Shown here: positions 11,601-23,100 of the stretch, in pieces | Numbering within the stretch: position 1 is the first letter of the stretch | Layout: each line of letters begins with the position of its first letter | From: Welwitschia mirabilis | Lineage: Eukaryota > Gnetophyta > Gnetopsida > Welwitschiales | Direction of reading: 5' to 3' | DNA: 64,000 bases | Assembly: GCA_051453625.1 (NCBI GenBank) | Contig: JBOZIK010000001.1 | Location: 67,812,626 to 67,876,625 of the forward strand | Notes under the pieces: generated by a model | Told to the model about the DNA's origin: nothing | Database searches by the model: none | Seen by the model: the letters and a program-made list of their open reading frames with translations, nothing else | Translations under genes and position numbers: made by a program

Positions 11601-11744
11601 TTTAAGCCCAGATCTGACAGAAAAGCAGGGGAAAAGTTGAAGAGAGGCCCCATAGAAACTGAGAAAACGACAGAAGGTGAGTATGAAAATGAGTGGGAGG
11701 AAAAGGGTGAGCGGATTTTAAAAATCCGTGGCGCACCACTTAAA

Positions 11745-12080
11745 TGCATGCGACCGATCGGTAAGTCAGTCGACTCTAACTAAACAGGCGGTCGACCCTA
11801 CGAGACGAGGTTTTGACAATCGAAACCGAATCAAAGTCAGTTGACCTAAGAAAACGTTGAGGTCGACTCGATGTAACCGGAATCAGATCTTAATGAGGTC
11901 GACTGGAGAAAAATTTGCGGTCGACCTAGAAACTAGAAGATTTTATAAGAAAACTAGGACGAAACCGGTCGACCCAACAGTATGGTTGGTCAACCCAGTG
12001 AAGGGAAAAGCTTAACAGTAAGAAACTGAAAGACGAGCAGTCGCCCCACTTTGAGAAGTAGGTCGACCGGGGTTCAAACT
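11745..12080 (-). repeat. Spaced GGTCGACC palindrome motifs, copy 1
   Basis: About ten copies or near-copies of GGTCGACC (CAGTCGACTC, GCGGTCGACCC, GAGGTCGACTCG, CCGGTCGACCC, TAGGTCGACCGG and others) occur at irregular spacing, mostly 20-40 bases. They lie in the non-coding stretch between RNase H and the extra ORF. GGTCGACC is a perfect palindrome. Related GGTCGCCC forms fill K's LTRs. Confidence 0.75.
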
Positions 12081-12149
12081 TATATTACAATGAAAGATTT
12101 GAACCCATTCAACTAAACTCTATTATTCAGATGGGGCTGGGTTTTGTAA

Positions 12150-13211
12150 GTCCTTTTCAGACTTGATACTCAGAAAGTAACAAAGAGTTGCGAAACGATC
12201 ATACGATAAAGGTTTTGTAAATATATCTGCTAGTTGATCTTCAGTACAAACATATTTTAAGGTAATTATTTTCTTTTTCACCAATTCTTGAATAAAATGA
12301 TACCTGATATTGATGTGCTTAGTGCGATTGTGTTGAACTGGGCTGTGAGCAATTTAAATAGCACTTGAGTTGTCGCATAAAAAGGGCACTTATGTGATGT
12401 TCAGGCCATAATCCTTTAAAAGTCTCTTCATCCACAAGGTCTGAGTGCAATAGGCTCTAGCAGCTATGTACTCAGCTTCGGCTGTAGAGAGAGGTATGGA
12501 ACATTGTTTTTTTGCTATACCAGGCAGTGAGACAATTTCCAAAGAAGAAACATTCACCACTCGTACTCTTGCGATCATCTTTGCGTCCGGCCCAATTCGC
12601 ATCGCTATGACCTGTTAAGCTTAAGGGAGTTTTATTTGAAAACTATAAACCGAAGTCCAGAGTACCTTTTGCATAGCGAAGTATCCTCTTTTCAGCAGTA
12701 AGATGTGATTCGTTTGGTTTGCTTTGATATCTGGCACACAAACCAACACTAGAAGGTATGTGGGGGCGACTAGCCGTTAGATATAATGGACTTCCAATAA
12801 TACTACCATATACCTTTGGATCCACATCTTTGCCATTTTCATTAAGAGAAAGTTTATCATTTGTGGCCATTGGAGAGTCCATACATTTTGCATTCTCAAG
12901 TTTGAATTTTTTGATTAAATCTGAGAAGTATTTCTTTGGATTTATAAAAATACCATCTTCATGTTGTTGAATTTGTAGACCCAAAAACATATTTACTGGT
13001 CCAACCATTCTCATTTCAAACTCAGAACTCATTAGACTTGCAAAATCATTTGACAATTTAACATTTGTTGACCCAAAAATAATATCATCCACATAGCTTT
13101 GAACCAAAATTTAATCATCATTCAAAACTTTTCTAAATAAAGTTGAATTAATGGAGCCTTTAAAAAAACCATGCGGGAGTAAGAAGGAGGAAAGCTTTTC
13201 ATACGAAGCTC
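12150..13211 (-). pseudogene. Element K reverse transcriptase C-terminal part and RNase H, copy 1
   Basis: Reading leftward from the gap edge, RT contains EKLSSFLL and then the catalytic YVDDIIFG (about 13095-13072), followed by FEMRMVGPVNMFLGLQI and ILRYAKGTLDFGL. A frameshift near 12610-12640 leads to RNase H, with IPLSTAEAEYIAA (around 12500-12460) keeping the catalytic Glu of EAEY, and LWMKRLLKDYG. Most codons are conservative, and this copy is less decayed and richer in CpG than copy 2. The N-terminal half of RT is absent, cut off by the gap at 13212. Confidence 0.85.
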
Positions 13212-13311
13212 NNNNNNNNNNNNNNNNNNNNNNNNNNNNNNNNNNNNNNNNNNNNNNNNNNNNNNNNNNNNNNNNNNNNNNNNNNNNNNNNNNNNNNNNN
13301 NNNNNNNNNNN
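13212..13311. other. Assembly gap, 100 N, between two copies of the same segment
   Basis: Left of the gap is the middle of RT copy 1; right of it is the middle of extra-ORF copy 2. The join therefore links two non-adjacent parts of the element. It is either a real internal duplication or a scaffold chimera. Confidence 0.8.
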
Positions 13312-13633
13312 AGTAATAAAAGTAGATTGAGAAGCATCAAATCTAGCATTGGAATAAAATAACCTGGTTTTCAAAGAGTAGCAGGTGTGATACACATAGA
13401 GAAAATAACCCTAGTTGACCTCTTCCAGCAAAGTCTAGACCTCCCTCAAACTTAGAAATTACACAAGCTCACAGGTTCTTTCTAAAGCTATAGGGATGGT
13501 TTTAAAATGCTTCTCAAAATATGAAAGTTGCTTACTGCTCATCCTTTAGAAAACATAAGTTAAAGGTTTGACAACAACCTCCTTTCTTCTCTTTTTGGAT
13601 CCCTTTCTTGGCTACTAAGAAGCCATTTTAAGC
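13312..13633 (-). pseudogene. Element K extra ORF, copy 2, N-terminal fragment
   Basis: This is homologous to 11286-11600 over its whole length. It keeps TRLFYSNARFDASQSTFIT but lacks everything after it because of the gap. Differences from copy 1 are mostly transitions that remove CpG and add stops. Confidence 0.7.
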
Positions 13634-13779
13634 TCAGATCTAAGAGAAAAGCACGGAAAAAGTTGAAGAGGGCCCCCACAAAAACTTAAAAAATGACATA
13701 ATGTGAGGAAATAAGTGAATGGAGGAAAAGGATAGGTGGATTTTAAAAATCCATGATGCACCACCTTAAAAGTGGATGA

Positions 13780-14140
13780 ATGATTGGTTAGGTCAGTTGA
13801 ATCATGTAAAATTTTGAAAACTAAAAAAGTAAGAAGGTGGTCAACCCTAAATAAGTAGGTAGTTGACCCTATAAGATGAGATTTTGACAGTTAAAACCGA
13901 ATCAAAGTCGATCAACCTAAGAAAATATTGAAGTCGACCCAATATAACCAGAATTAGATCTTAATGAGGTTAACTGAAGACAAATGTGTGGTCGACTCAG
14001 TGAGTACAAGACTTTATAGAAAAATTGGGATGAAACCAGTCAACCCAATATTATGGTTGGTCAACCTCGTGAAGAGAAAAGTTTAACAGTATAAAAGACA
14101 AGCAGTCATCCCACTTTGAAAAGTAGGTCGACCTAGGCTC
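13780..14140 (-). repeat. Spaced GGTCGACC motifs, copy 2 (eroded)
   Basis: Homologous to 11745-12080, with most motifs changed to GGTCAACC, GTTGACCC or similar. The loss pattern is what cytosine deamination would give. Confidence 0.7.
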
Positions 14141-14183
14141 AAACTTATATTACAATGAAAGGTTAGAACCCCTCAACTAAACT

Positions 14184-15700
14184 CTATTTTTTAGATGAGG
14201 TTAGGTTTAGTAAGTTCTTTTTAGACTTGATACCTAGAAAGTAAAGAAGAGTTGTGAAACGATTAGACAATAAAGGTTTTATAAATATATCTAATATTTG
14301 ATCATTAGTACAAACATATTTTAAGGTAATTATTTTCTTTTCTATCAATTCTTGAATAAAATGATACCCGATATCGATGTGCTTAGTGTGAGTATGTTGA
14401 ACTAGATTGTGAGCAATTTGAATGGCACTTGATTTGTTACATAAAATAGGCACTTCTGTTTTGTTTAGGCCATAATCCTTTAAGGCCTCTTTCATCCATA
14501 AGGTATGAATGCAATAGGCTCTAATAGCTATGTACTTAGCTTCAACTATAGAGAGAGATATGAAGCATTGTTTTTTTGCTATACTAGGTGGTGAGATAAT
14601 TTTCAAAGAAGAAACATCCACCACTCGTGCTCTTGTAGTCATCTTTACATTCAGCCTAATCCGCATTGCTATAACCTGTTAAGCTCAAAGGAGTTTTATT
14701 TGAAGACTATAAACCAAAGTTGAGAGTATCTTTTACATAGCGAAGTATCCTTTTTACAGCAGTAAGATGTGATTCCTTTGATTTTCTTTAATACTTGGCA
14801 TACAAACCAATACTAAAAGCTATATTGGAGCGACTAGCTATTAGATATAATAGACTTTCAATAATACTACGATATACTTTTTAATCCATGTCCTTATCAT
14901 TTTCATCAAGAAAAAGTTTAGCATTTGTTGCCATTGGAAAGTCTATACATTTTGCATTTTCAAGTTTGAATTTTTCGATTAAATCTAAGGAGTACTTCTT
15001 TTGATTTATAAAAATACCATTTTTTATGTTGTTGAATTTGTAGACCCAAAAACATATTTACTGGTCCAACCATGCTCATTTCAAACTCAGAACTCATTAA
15101 ACTTGCAAAGTTATTTGATAATTTTACATTTTTTGATCCAAAAATAATATCATCCACATAGATTTGAACCAAAATTAAATCATCATTTAAAACTTTTCTA
15201 AATAAAGTTCTATCAATGGAGCCTCTAGAAAAATCATGCTGAAGTAAGAAGGAGGAAAGCTTTTCATACCAAACTCTAGGAGCTTGTTTTAACCCATACA
15301 ATGTCTTATTAAGTTTATATACATAATCTGGTTTATGAGGATCATAGAAGTCTTGAGGTTGCTTTATATAAACTTCTTCTTCAATGTGTCCATTCAGAAA
15401 AAACACTCTTTACATCTAGTTAAAAGACTTCCATTTTCTTGTAGTAAGCAAAAGCTAGAAATATCCTTGTTGGTTCTAATCGAGTAATTGGTGAAAAAGT
15501 GTCTTCACAATCTACTCCTCCTATTTGAGGGTACCCTTGAGCTACTAGTCTAGCTTTGTTCTTTGTAATCTTTTTTTTCTCATTTATTTTATTTTTGAAA
15601 ATCCACTTTGTATCTATGACATTCTTCCCAGTTGGTTTTGAAATAAGTGACCATACCTGATTCCCGGAGAATTGTTTAAGTTCTTCTTACATTCCATTGA
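14184..15700 (-). pseudogene. Element K reverse transcriptase and RNase H, copy 2
   Basis: Right to left, the RT start resembles VIDTKWIFKNKINEK near 15620-15570. Next is a frame at 15406-14960 with LYGLKQAPRVWYEKL (residues 36-50) and the catalytic YVDDIIFG (residues 83-90), then MVGPVNMFLGLQIQQ. RNase H follows at 14666-14184, where the STAEAEY motif has become SIVEAKY, losing the catalytic Glu. The tail still shows HIDIGYHFIQELIEK. Frameshifts lie at about 15410 and 14960. This copy is continuous with integrase and gag upstream, so it belongs to the main body of the element. Confidence 0.85.
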
Positions 15701-15919
15701 TCTAATAAGGGTCAGATTTAGCCTCCTTAAAGGTTTTTGGTTTCACTTAAGATAAAAGAGAAACATGAGCATCAAAGTTTTTAAGAGAGTTCTTAGTGAT
15801 AATGCTTTGCTAAACATTTTCAATGATAGAGTCTAGAGGATGATCCTTGAGTTCCTTGATTTCTATGGTTGCCTTATCTTTTGAATTTTCTTCATTTTGA
15901 TTAATATAATAGGAAGGAA
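15701..15919 (-). other. Element K integrase-RT linker
   Basis: Polyprotein linker between integrase C-terminus and RT; low-complexity and frame-broken, no motif visible. Confidence 0.4.
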
Positions 15920-16890
15920 TTAGATCTTCATCAGTTCAATGGATTTTGAGGTATCTGAAACATCATGGCTTCTTATATTAATATATTCTTCCATATGTAG
16001 AGTACATTTGTTAAACACTCTAAAAGCTCTACTTGATTGAGAGTATCCCAAAAATATTCCTTCATTAGATTTAAAATTAAATTTTGCTAGTTCTTCCCTA
16101 TCTCTCAGAATGAAGCACTTACTTCCAAAGGTTTTGAAGTAAGATATATTTGGATTTTTTCCTTTCCAAATCTCATAAGGAGTTTTAGAAGTTTTAGGCC
16201 TTAAATACATTCTGTTTGAAATATGATAAGCCATGTTCACTGNNNNNNNNNNNNNNNNNNNNNNNNNNNNNNTATCATTTAGCATAACTCTTTCTATATC
16301 TAATAAAGTTCAATTTTTTCTTTCAGCTATCCCATTTTGTTGAAGGGTTTTAGAAGCTGAGAACTCATGGTCAATTCCATTCGAGTTGCAATATAATTTA
16401 AATTTTTCATTTTCAAATTCTATACCATGATCACTTTGGATTTTTTTAATTCCATACTTCTTTTCAGTTTGCAGTTTCTTTCAAATTTTAATGAAATTTT
16501 CAAATGCATTAAATTTTTCATGAAGAAAATCTACCCACGAGAATCTAGAAAAGTCATTAACCATAATAAGGAAATATCTTTTTCTAGATAGACTAGTAGT
16601 TTGAATAGGCCCAACCAAATCCATATGAATTAAATCTAAAGTTTTGCTAGTTGTGATATTGCTAATCCTTTTATAAGATGTTCTACCTTATTTCCCTTTT
16701 TAGTAAGCATCACATAGTCTTTTGTGAGAGACAGAGATTTTTAGAAGATCCCTGACTATCTCATCATGATATAATTTCTTCAAAGAATTAAAACTAATGT
16801 GACCTAAACGTTGATGCCAGATGACATCTTTTTGAGTATGAGATGAAAGACAAGTAGTATTATTAGATTGATTTACACAATACACATTTT
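15920..16890 (-). pseudogene. Element K integrase with GAG-pre-integrase domain
   Basis: The zinc-binding N-terminal region is at about 16885-16700, with WHQRLGHISFNSLKKL (residues 23-38 of that frame). The catalytic core spans about 16690-16290 and is frame-broken. It is followed after a 30-N gap (16243-16272) by the C-terminal signature TPYEIWKGKNPNISYFKTFG, then SKCFIL and EGIFLGYS (16285-15920). This order upstream of RT is diagnostic of Ty1/copia. Several stops and frameshifts make it inactive. Confidence 0.8.
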
Positions 16891-17215
16891 TGTTTCTATT
16901 TACTACAAGTAAAAGTTAATCTAATTTACTATGTTCTATGTTTCACAATACACTTATTTTCATCAAAAAATACTTTATGACCTTCATCGCAAATTTAAAT
17001 AATGCTTAATCCATTTATAAATAATACATTGTGAATATTAGGTAAGTTACCTCCATCAATGCTCCTAATGCCTTTAATCTGAGCTCTTTCATTGTCCTCA
17101 AAAGTTCCTTCTCCTCCATTGTATTTCTTGAAGTTGATGAAGTTTGATTTATCACCTGTCATATGTCTGGAGAAACCACTATCAAGATACTAGCAAGAAT
17201 GATTAGTTTCTTTTA
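16891..17215 (-). pseudogene. Element K aspartic protease
   Basis: Translation of the - strand gives LDSGFSRHMTGDKSNF near 17195-17140. The catalytic triad is usually DSGA or DSGC; here it is DSGF. IKGIRSIDGGNLPNIHNVLF follows near 17085-17030. This is the copia protease just N-terminal to the pre-integrase region. Confidence 0.75.
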
Positions 17216-17779
17216 AAGCCATTTGGATTAATAGGCTTTTGTTTATGGATTTTAGGATCCACCTCAGGCATTTGTTTTTACTTATATGTTGATTCGATTT
17301 TGGGGAAAAAGTGAATTTAGACACTAACATGGAGTGAGAAAACCAACTTTTGCGAAAAATACAATCAATCTGAGAATGACCCTTATTGTTGTAATAATGG
17401 TAGGTAATATTTGCTAAAGGGTATTTGGAATTTAATTTAGATAAAGATTTGAGATATGAACTATGATAAAATTAAACAAGCTAGGGAACTATTTGCTGGA
17501 CACATTTTCTTTAATTCGATACGAGGTTGAGGTATGTTTATTATTCATATCTTTAATTTATTTTTATCTAATATCAAGCTTATGTAATATACTTTTACTT
17601 TTTTTTTCCTTCAGATTGTTTACTATATGAGCTAGATTTGACATTCTAAATATAGTTTCATTTCTATATCATTTAGGGTATTATTACTAACAACTGAATT
17701 AATGAAAAGAGAGGAGCATACCTTTTCATCTATAATGGCCATGAGAGAAATTCCACCTCATTCTGAATTTGAGTTCTGT
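17216..17779 (-). other. Element K spacer between Gag zinc knuckle and protease
   Basis: A 560-base stretch where the gag-pol linker is expected. Frames are broken and no domain is visible, apart from a short VDPKIHKQKPINPNGF-like segment next to protease. Confidence 0.45.
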
Positions 17780-18775
17780 TGACTCTTACTCTCTTCATCA
17801 TACCATGTCACTGAAAAAGCTTTCTTTCCTTTTCTTTTATCATTCTTTCTATTTCTTAGGCAGACACTTGATGTGTGACCAAAACCTTTGCAAGAATAGC
17901 ATTGAATTTCTCATCGTCCTTCCTCTTTCCTTCTTGGTGGTCTTCTAGATTGACCTTTATCTTACTGTCTCTATATGAAGCATCTAAATCTTCTGGCTAA
18001 AAGAGCCAATTCATCATCACTTTCTGATTTTAGTCAGATCCATCCATGATCTCAGGAATTTCATGAATAGTAGTTAAGGCCACACTTTTCTTCTTTTGTT
18101 TTCCAAACTTGAGTTCAAATGTGTGAAGGTTCCCTTGGAGTTCATCCATCTTCATNNNNNNNNNNNNNNNNNNNNNNNNNNNNNNNNNNNNNNNNNNNNN
18201 NNNNNNNNNNNNNNNNNNNNNNNNNNNNNNNNNNNNNNNNNNNNNNNNNNNNNNNNNNNNNNNNNNNNNNNNNNNNNNNNNNNNNNNNNNNNNNNNNNNN
18301 NNNNNNNNNNNNNNNNNNNNNNNNNNNNNNNNNNNNNNNNNNNNNNNNNNNNNNNNNNNNNNNNNNNNNNNNNNNNNNNNNNNNNNNNNNNNNNNNNNNN
18401 NNNNNNNNNNNNNNNNNNNNNNNNNNNNNNNNNNNNNNNNNNNNNNNNNNNNNNNNNNNNNNNNNNNNNNNNNNNNNNNNNNNNNNNNNNNNNNNNNNNN
18501 NNNNNNNNNNNNNNNNNNNNNNNNNNNNNNNNNNNNNNNNNNNNNNNNNNNNNNNNNNNNNNNNNNNNNNNNNNNNNNNNNNNNNNNNNNNNNNNNNNNN
18601 NNNNNNNNNNNNNNNNNNNNNNNNNNNNNNNNNNNNNNNNNNNNNNNAACAAATACCCTCATCTTTTCCTTCTAATAATAATAAGTGGTTCCATCAAAGA
18701 AGGAAGGCCTTGTGATAGAATTTCCTTCTGTGGACTGACTTATTTTCTAGGAAAGAATGGAGCAGAGATCTATTA
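17780..18775 (-). pseudogene. Element K gag
   Basis: The N-terminus at about 18775-18648 reads NSITRPSFFDGTTYYY, then KEKMRVFV, matching the copia Gag start of type RPPxFDGTNYxxWKxRM. The middle is lost in a 492-N gap (18156-18647). The remaining C-terminal part (18155-18030) has MKMDELQGNLHTFEL. The CCHC zinc knuckle CYSCKGFGHTSSVC lies at 17901-17860 with all four ligands intact (C, C, H, C), followed by a basic stretch RKNDKRKGKK. Stops interrupt the frame. Confidence 0.75.
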
Positions 18776-18794
18776 GGATCGATTGCTTAACCTT

Positions 18795-18806
18795 GCTCTA
18801 ATACCA
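18795..18806 (-). promoter_or_regulatory. Primer-binding site of element K (initiator-Met tRNA type)
   Basis: GCTCTAATACCA on the + strand is TGGTATTAGAGC on the element strand, two bases from the 5' LTR edge. Confidence 0.85.
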
Positions 18807-18808
18807 AT

Positions 18809-20165
18809 TAAAAATAGCAGATTTACCCTAGAGGGGGATGAATAGGTCTGAAAACCAATTTCTGTATTCTTCAAAACCTGCAAATAAAATAAATAAATGT
18901 GAAAAACACAGGTGCAAGANNNNNNNNNNNNNNNNNNNNNNNNNNNNNNNNNNNNNNNNNNNNNNNNNNNNNNNNNNNNNNNNNNNNNNNNNNNNNNNNN
19001 NNNNNNNNNNNNNNNNNNNGTGCAAGATATTTTAATGGTGGATAGACACCATCCTTCAGCCCCTTAGATCTCTTATCCCTGGCTGGCATATATTAACTTC
19101 CAAGATTGGTTTTTAGGCTTACTAAAAATCTATTCTAACATTAAAGGATTTTAAGGCTGATCCTCAACCATAGAAGAAAGAAAGTAAGTTGGACAAACAA
19201 ATGCACAGATTTGTTCTTAATGGTGCAGTAATCTCTTCTTCATGAAAGATGCAATGATAGCTTCAACTAGAAATCTAAACTTATAGCTTATTTAGATACA
19301 ATGTTAGAATGGTATAACAATTTTTCTTTATCTATTTGTTGGTGTCATGAAAAAGGTTCCTTTCATTTGATTAGAAGAAAGCTTAAATAATGAAAGTGCA
19401 TAAGGTAACCATTTAAGAGAAGAGAAGTGAACCGTTGTAAAATTTTATGCTTTTTGATGAACCGTTAAAAACATAACAGTTACATTTGTACTACGTACGA
19501 TCTACCTTGATACAATACTCAGTTACCTAAGTATCCGGTCACCCTTCTTTCTTATCTTTGGTTGCCCTTATTTACCGTAGATTTCTCAGTGTAGAACAGA
19601 TGCACGTTCGGTCACCCTTATGAAGATATGTGATTGACCTTTATTTGGTCACCCTTACTTTGATAACTCGGTCGACCTTTTATGGGTATATTTTGGGTAA
19701 GATGCAATCACTCATAACTAAGTTGTTTAGTCATTCTTATTGTCAGGAGACTCAAGATTCACTAGTTTTCATGTGGTCGTCCATCTGTAACTTGTCGGTC
19801 ACCCGTTCTGTCATAGACTAAATTCACCCATTTGTAATCTAGTTTTTACAAAGAGGTTCTTACTGGATTACTTGAATAGATTTTCATGATCACCTGTGCT
19901 AGAATCAGTCTTCTTCCTAATGTATTAGCTTGGTTGCCCAGTAGGATAAACTCAATTACTCATTCTGCAATTAGTCTTTTTCTTGATGTATCAGTTCAGT
20001 CGCTCAGTGTAATAGGTGTGGTCACTCAAACCTCAAGTAGTTCATAGTTCTTAATAGGTCAGTTACCCGGTTTTAAGAATCGATCACCCAGTGTTGGAAA
20101 ATCTTTGCATAATTAACTAACTATAAAAACTTGCTAATTTAATCAATAATAATGAGTTCTCAACA
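18809..20165 (-). repeat. Element K 5' LTR
   Basis: It aligns with 8998-10287. Its inner edge is TA instead of TG. A 100-N gap at 18920-19019 is flanked by the same eight bases (GTGCAAGA), and the other LTR has no extra sequence there, so the gap is probably spurious. Without it the LTR is about 1250 bases; the remaining 40-base difference is a deletion near 19830. Confidence 0.85.
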
Positions 20166-20170
20166 AATCC
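20166..20170. repeat. Target-site duplication AATCC, right copy (element K)
   Basis: Directly follows the LTR end CTCAACA; identical to 8993-8997. Confidence 0.85.
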
Positions 20171-23100
20171 AAATAATTCTAGTACAAATATGTAATATTA
20201 GAGGGAGTTGAGCTTAATCTTCACATTATATTTTTCTTGCTTACCATCTTAATTAATTCTTCTTGTTCCATACTACTCATTTATTTCTATAAATAATGAT
20301 AAAAGAATATTCGATAATTTTTCCTGAAAGGAGGAGAAACTTAAAAATTTTTAAGAAAAATGATAAAAGAGCACTTCGAGAAATAAGATGGACAATGCTA
20401 AATGATGTTAAGACTACTAATTGAGCCCATTCCTCTTTTTAATCTTCTTATTTTCTCCTCTCTTCTTTTTAAGCTTCATTTAGAAATGTCAACAAAGATT
20501 TTCAACATTTTAAGAATTCCATCTCATTTAGAGAAGTTTCTACAATAATTTCAGTAAACCCTAATAATCTTTCATGAATTACTATGAAGAAGATCTATCT
20601 CCTATAAATTACTATGAAAAAGAAAAGAACTCAATGAAAGAAATGATAAAATAAATGAAGAAGATGTAAGAAAATTTATAAAATTAAAATAAAAACCTAA
20701 AAAAATCTAATTGGGATCCTTCAACAAACAATGTTACAAAATCAACTATCTCAAGGTTCCTTTACAACACAACATTCTCAAATCCATCCTATGCATTCTA
20801 CTACATTCCACCTTGAGAAAATTAGAAGAGCTTAGGAAAAAGTGGTAATGATTCTTGATTTAGAATAGAAAATGAGATTTTAAATCAAACTTCAACATCC
20901 CACTTATTAGAAGATGAAAAAAAGGAAGACAATGATGACTTAACTCAATTATTCAACAATAAAGATGAGGATGATTATTTATTAGATGATAATATTGGGA
21001 CACTAAATTATATACCTAGAATTTATTTACTACTAGAAAATCTAGATGAAATAAAGAAATAATTTCATGAAGAATCTGAAAATTTTTCAATCTATAATGA
21101 AGATGATGAGTATATTCCTTTTTATGATCTTTTTGATGAATCCAACAACTTGGAGAATGAGAGAAGTACTTAACAAAAGAAAGAATGTATAGTGAAATAG
21201 CCAAAAACAATGATAAATAAAGTGAAGAATTAATTCAACAAATTAATGATGAATACAATAATGAGAAAAAGGAATATAATGAAGCATTCATAGAGATTTA
21301 ATTAAAATTAATAGAGGATAGACTTGTTCATTCCAATGCAACAAACTAAGCTAAAGATTCTACTCATGTTTCTCCATCTCTTCCATTTGATACTTTATGT
21401 CATTTTCAAAGCCACATCCTTTTCCTTGACTTTATTGAAATCATAATTTTGAAAAGTCTATTCCTAATATCTCTTGACTTCTTCCTCTTAAAATTCCATG
21501 TGATACTTAAAGTAACATCCTTTCCTCTCCTCTTATGTTTACTTTACCTTATGCTTTTAATGATTACTCTTTTCAAAAGTATAACTTGGGATATCTTGGA
21601 ATTTTAAACTAGGGAAAACTTTATCTTCTTGATAATAGTCCATGCGTAGAATTCAATCTTAAGGAGCTTTTTAATCTTATTAAACATTCTAAAAAGCCTT
21701 CAAAAACATTTTTAATCCATTCTNNNNNNNNNNNNNNNNNNNNNNNNNNNNNNNNNNNNNNNNNNNNNNNNNNNNNNNNNNNNNNNNNNNNNNTTAATTA
21801 AACATTTTACTACTTCATCTCTTATTTAGATTCTGAAATTTGTTCTATCAAGGTTTTATCCTTTTACTATTTTTTCCTCCAATTAATTTTACTTCAAAAT
21901 GATTGTATACCTTTTATGTCTTAGTAATTGGTTTTTATTTGGTGTAGTTCTTATTTTTCTAAAAAAAGTATAATACTCGAGTGCATATTTTACACAACTA
22001 TTTAACCTCTAAATAATTAGGTCTTTATCTTTTAGAAAAAGTACATTCTAATCACTCAGTTAAAATCTTTAATTCAAACACTGGGAACATTCAAAAAGTT
22101 AATGGATGAAGGTTAAAAATGTATGAGTTACTTACTAATTAAACCTTGAACATGATAGAAACACTTGTCTTGGAAGACCACCTACCATTGTCTGAATTCT
22201 TTCTTAGCTGATTTCTTTGGTGAACATCATGCTAGCACTTGAACATCTTTATCTTGACTTGTGTATTACTTTATAAAGTTACTATGACTAGTAATCTTTT
22301 ATTTGTATATGTTAACGTTATATGATTAGATTCATCTAATCTTAAGGCATTCATACTTTATGAACTTTATTTTGAAGGAAGATGCCTTGGTTCTTGTATC
22401 CTCTCTCAATGGTGTGAGTCTTTAATTGTTTAAGTATGTCCTTCCTTATTTCTTGTCTCATTACTTTACCATTGTGCTTAAGACTAGTTGGTCATGTAGG
22501 ATGTATTGATTTATTTTAAATTAAAAAAAAAGAATAGAGAAATAAAAAAAAAGGAAATAAAGAAAAATAAATAAATAATGACCATGATCTTTTGTGTCTA
22601 AGCTAAAAACATGGTCACCATGATGTCCTACTGCATTAGGGTAAATTTTTCTCGAGAGGGATCTTTGACAGTGTCGACAGCTACGATAAGTCCACTAGGG
22701 GTCAGTTGGCATTGCTTCACGGGTTATTACTCCTCTGATAGTGGTTGCACTTCCTTCATTATGGAAATAGTTATCACTTAGAGGCTATAAAATTACTAAT
22801 GTTCCTGGTGTCATAAGAAGTATTACTTATTTCCTAGACTTATTATGCATACAATACTCCCACTTGATTATTTTACTTTTTAGGATTTTGATGTTTTTTA
22901 GGGTGGAAGCTGGTGAGTCCATGTTTAAGTAGATTTTTATCTTATCATTCATTGATTCAAAACATTGCATATACTTGGCATTGACATAATCATTGTCTTT
23001 TTAAATGGTAATTTGTAAAGTTTTTACATCATGTCATGGATTATTAATTAGTTGATTTTATGATTTCTATCATGGAACTTTGCTAGGTTAGAATTTAGGA

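Larger units (their letters stand above)
8998..20165 (-). mobile_element. Element K: Sirevirus-like Ty1/copia retrotransposon
   Basis: It reads right to left: 5' LTR 18809-20165, primer site 18795-18806, gag with CCHC knuckle, protease, integrase, reverse transcriptase and RNase H (PR-INT-RT order, hence Ty1/copia), an extra ORF, polypurine tract 10288-10300, and 3' LTR 8998-10287. AATCC flanks both sides. The segment from the extra ORF to RT is present twice (11286-13211 and 13312-15280) on either side of a 100-N gap. Long size, an ORF after pol and short motifs scattered in the non-coding regions fit the Sirevirus lineage; that assignment is inference. All frames carry stops. Confidence 0.85.

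Noticed and set aside
11513-11749. 78-codon frame overlapping the start of K's extra ORF
   Set aside because: Shifted-frame shadow of the extra ORF and its upstream non-coding sequence.
18096-18776. Long open frames spanning the N block in both strands
   Set aside because: They are open only because N is not a stop. Only the flanking gag pieces on the - strand are real.
8998-20165. Two copia elements nested in each other instead of one with an internal duplication
   Set aside because: Only one pair of LTRs with matching AATCC flanks is present and no LTR lies at the internal junction; a duplication or misjoin is simpler.
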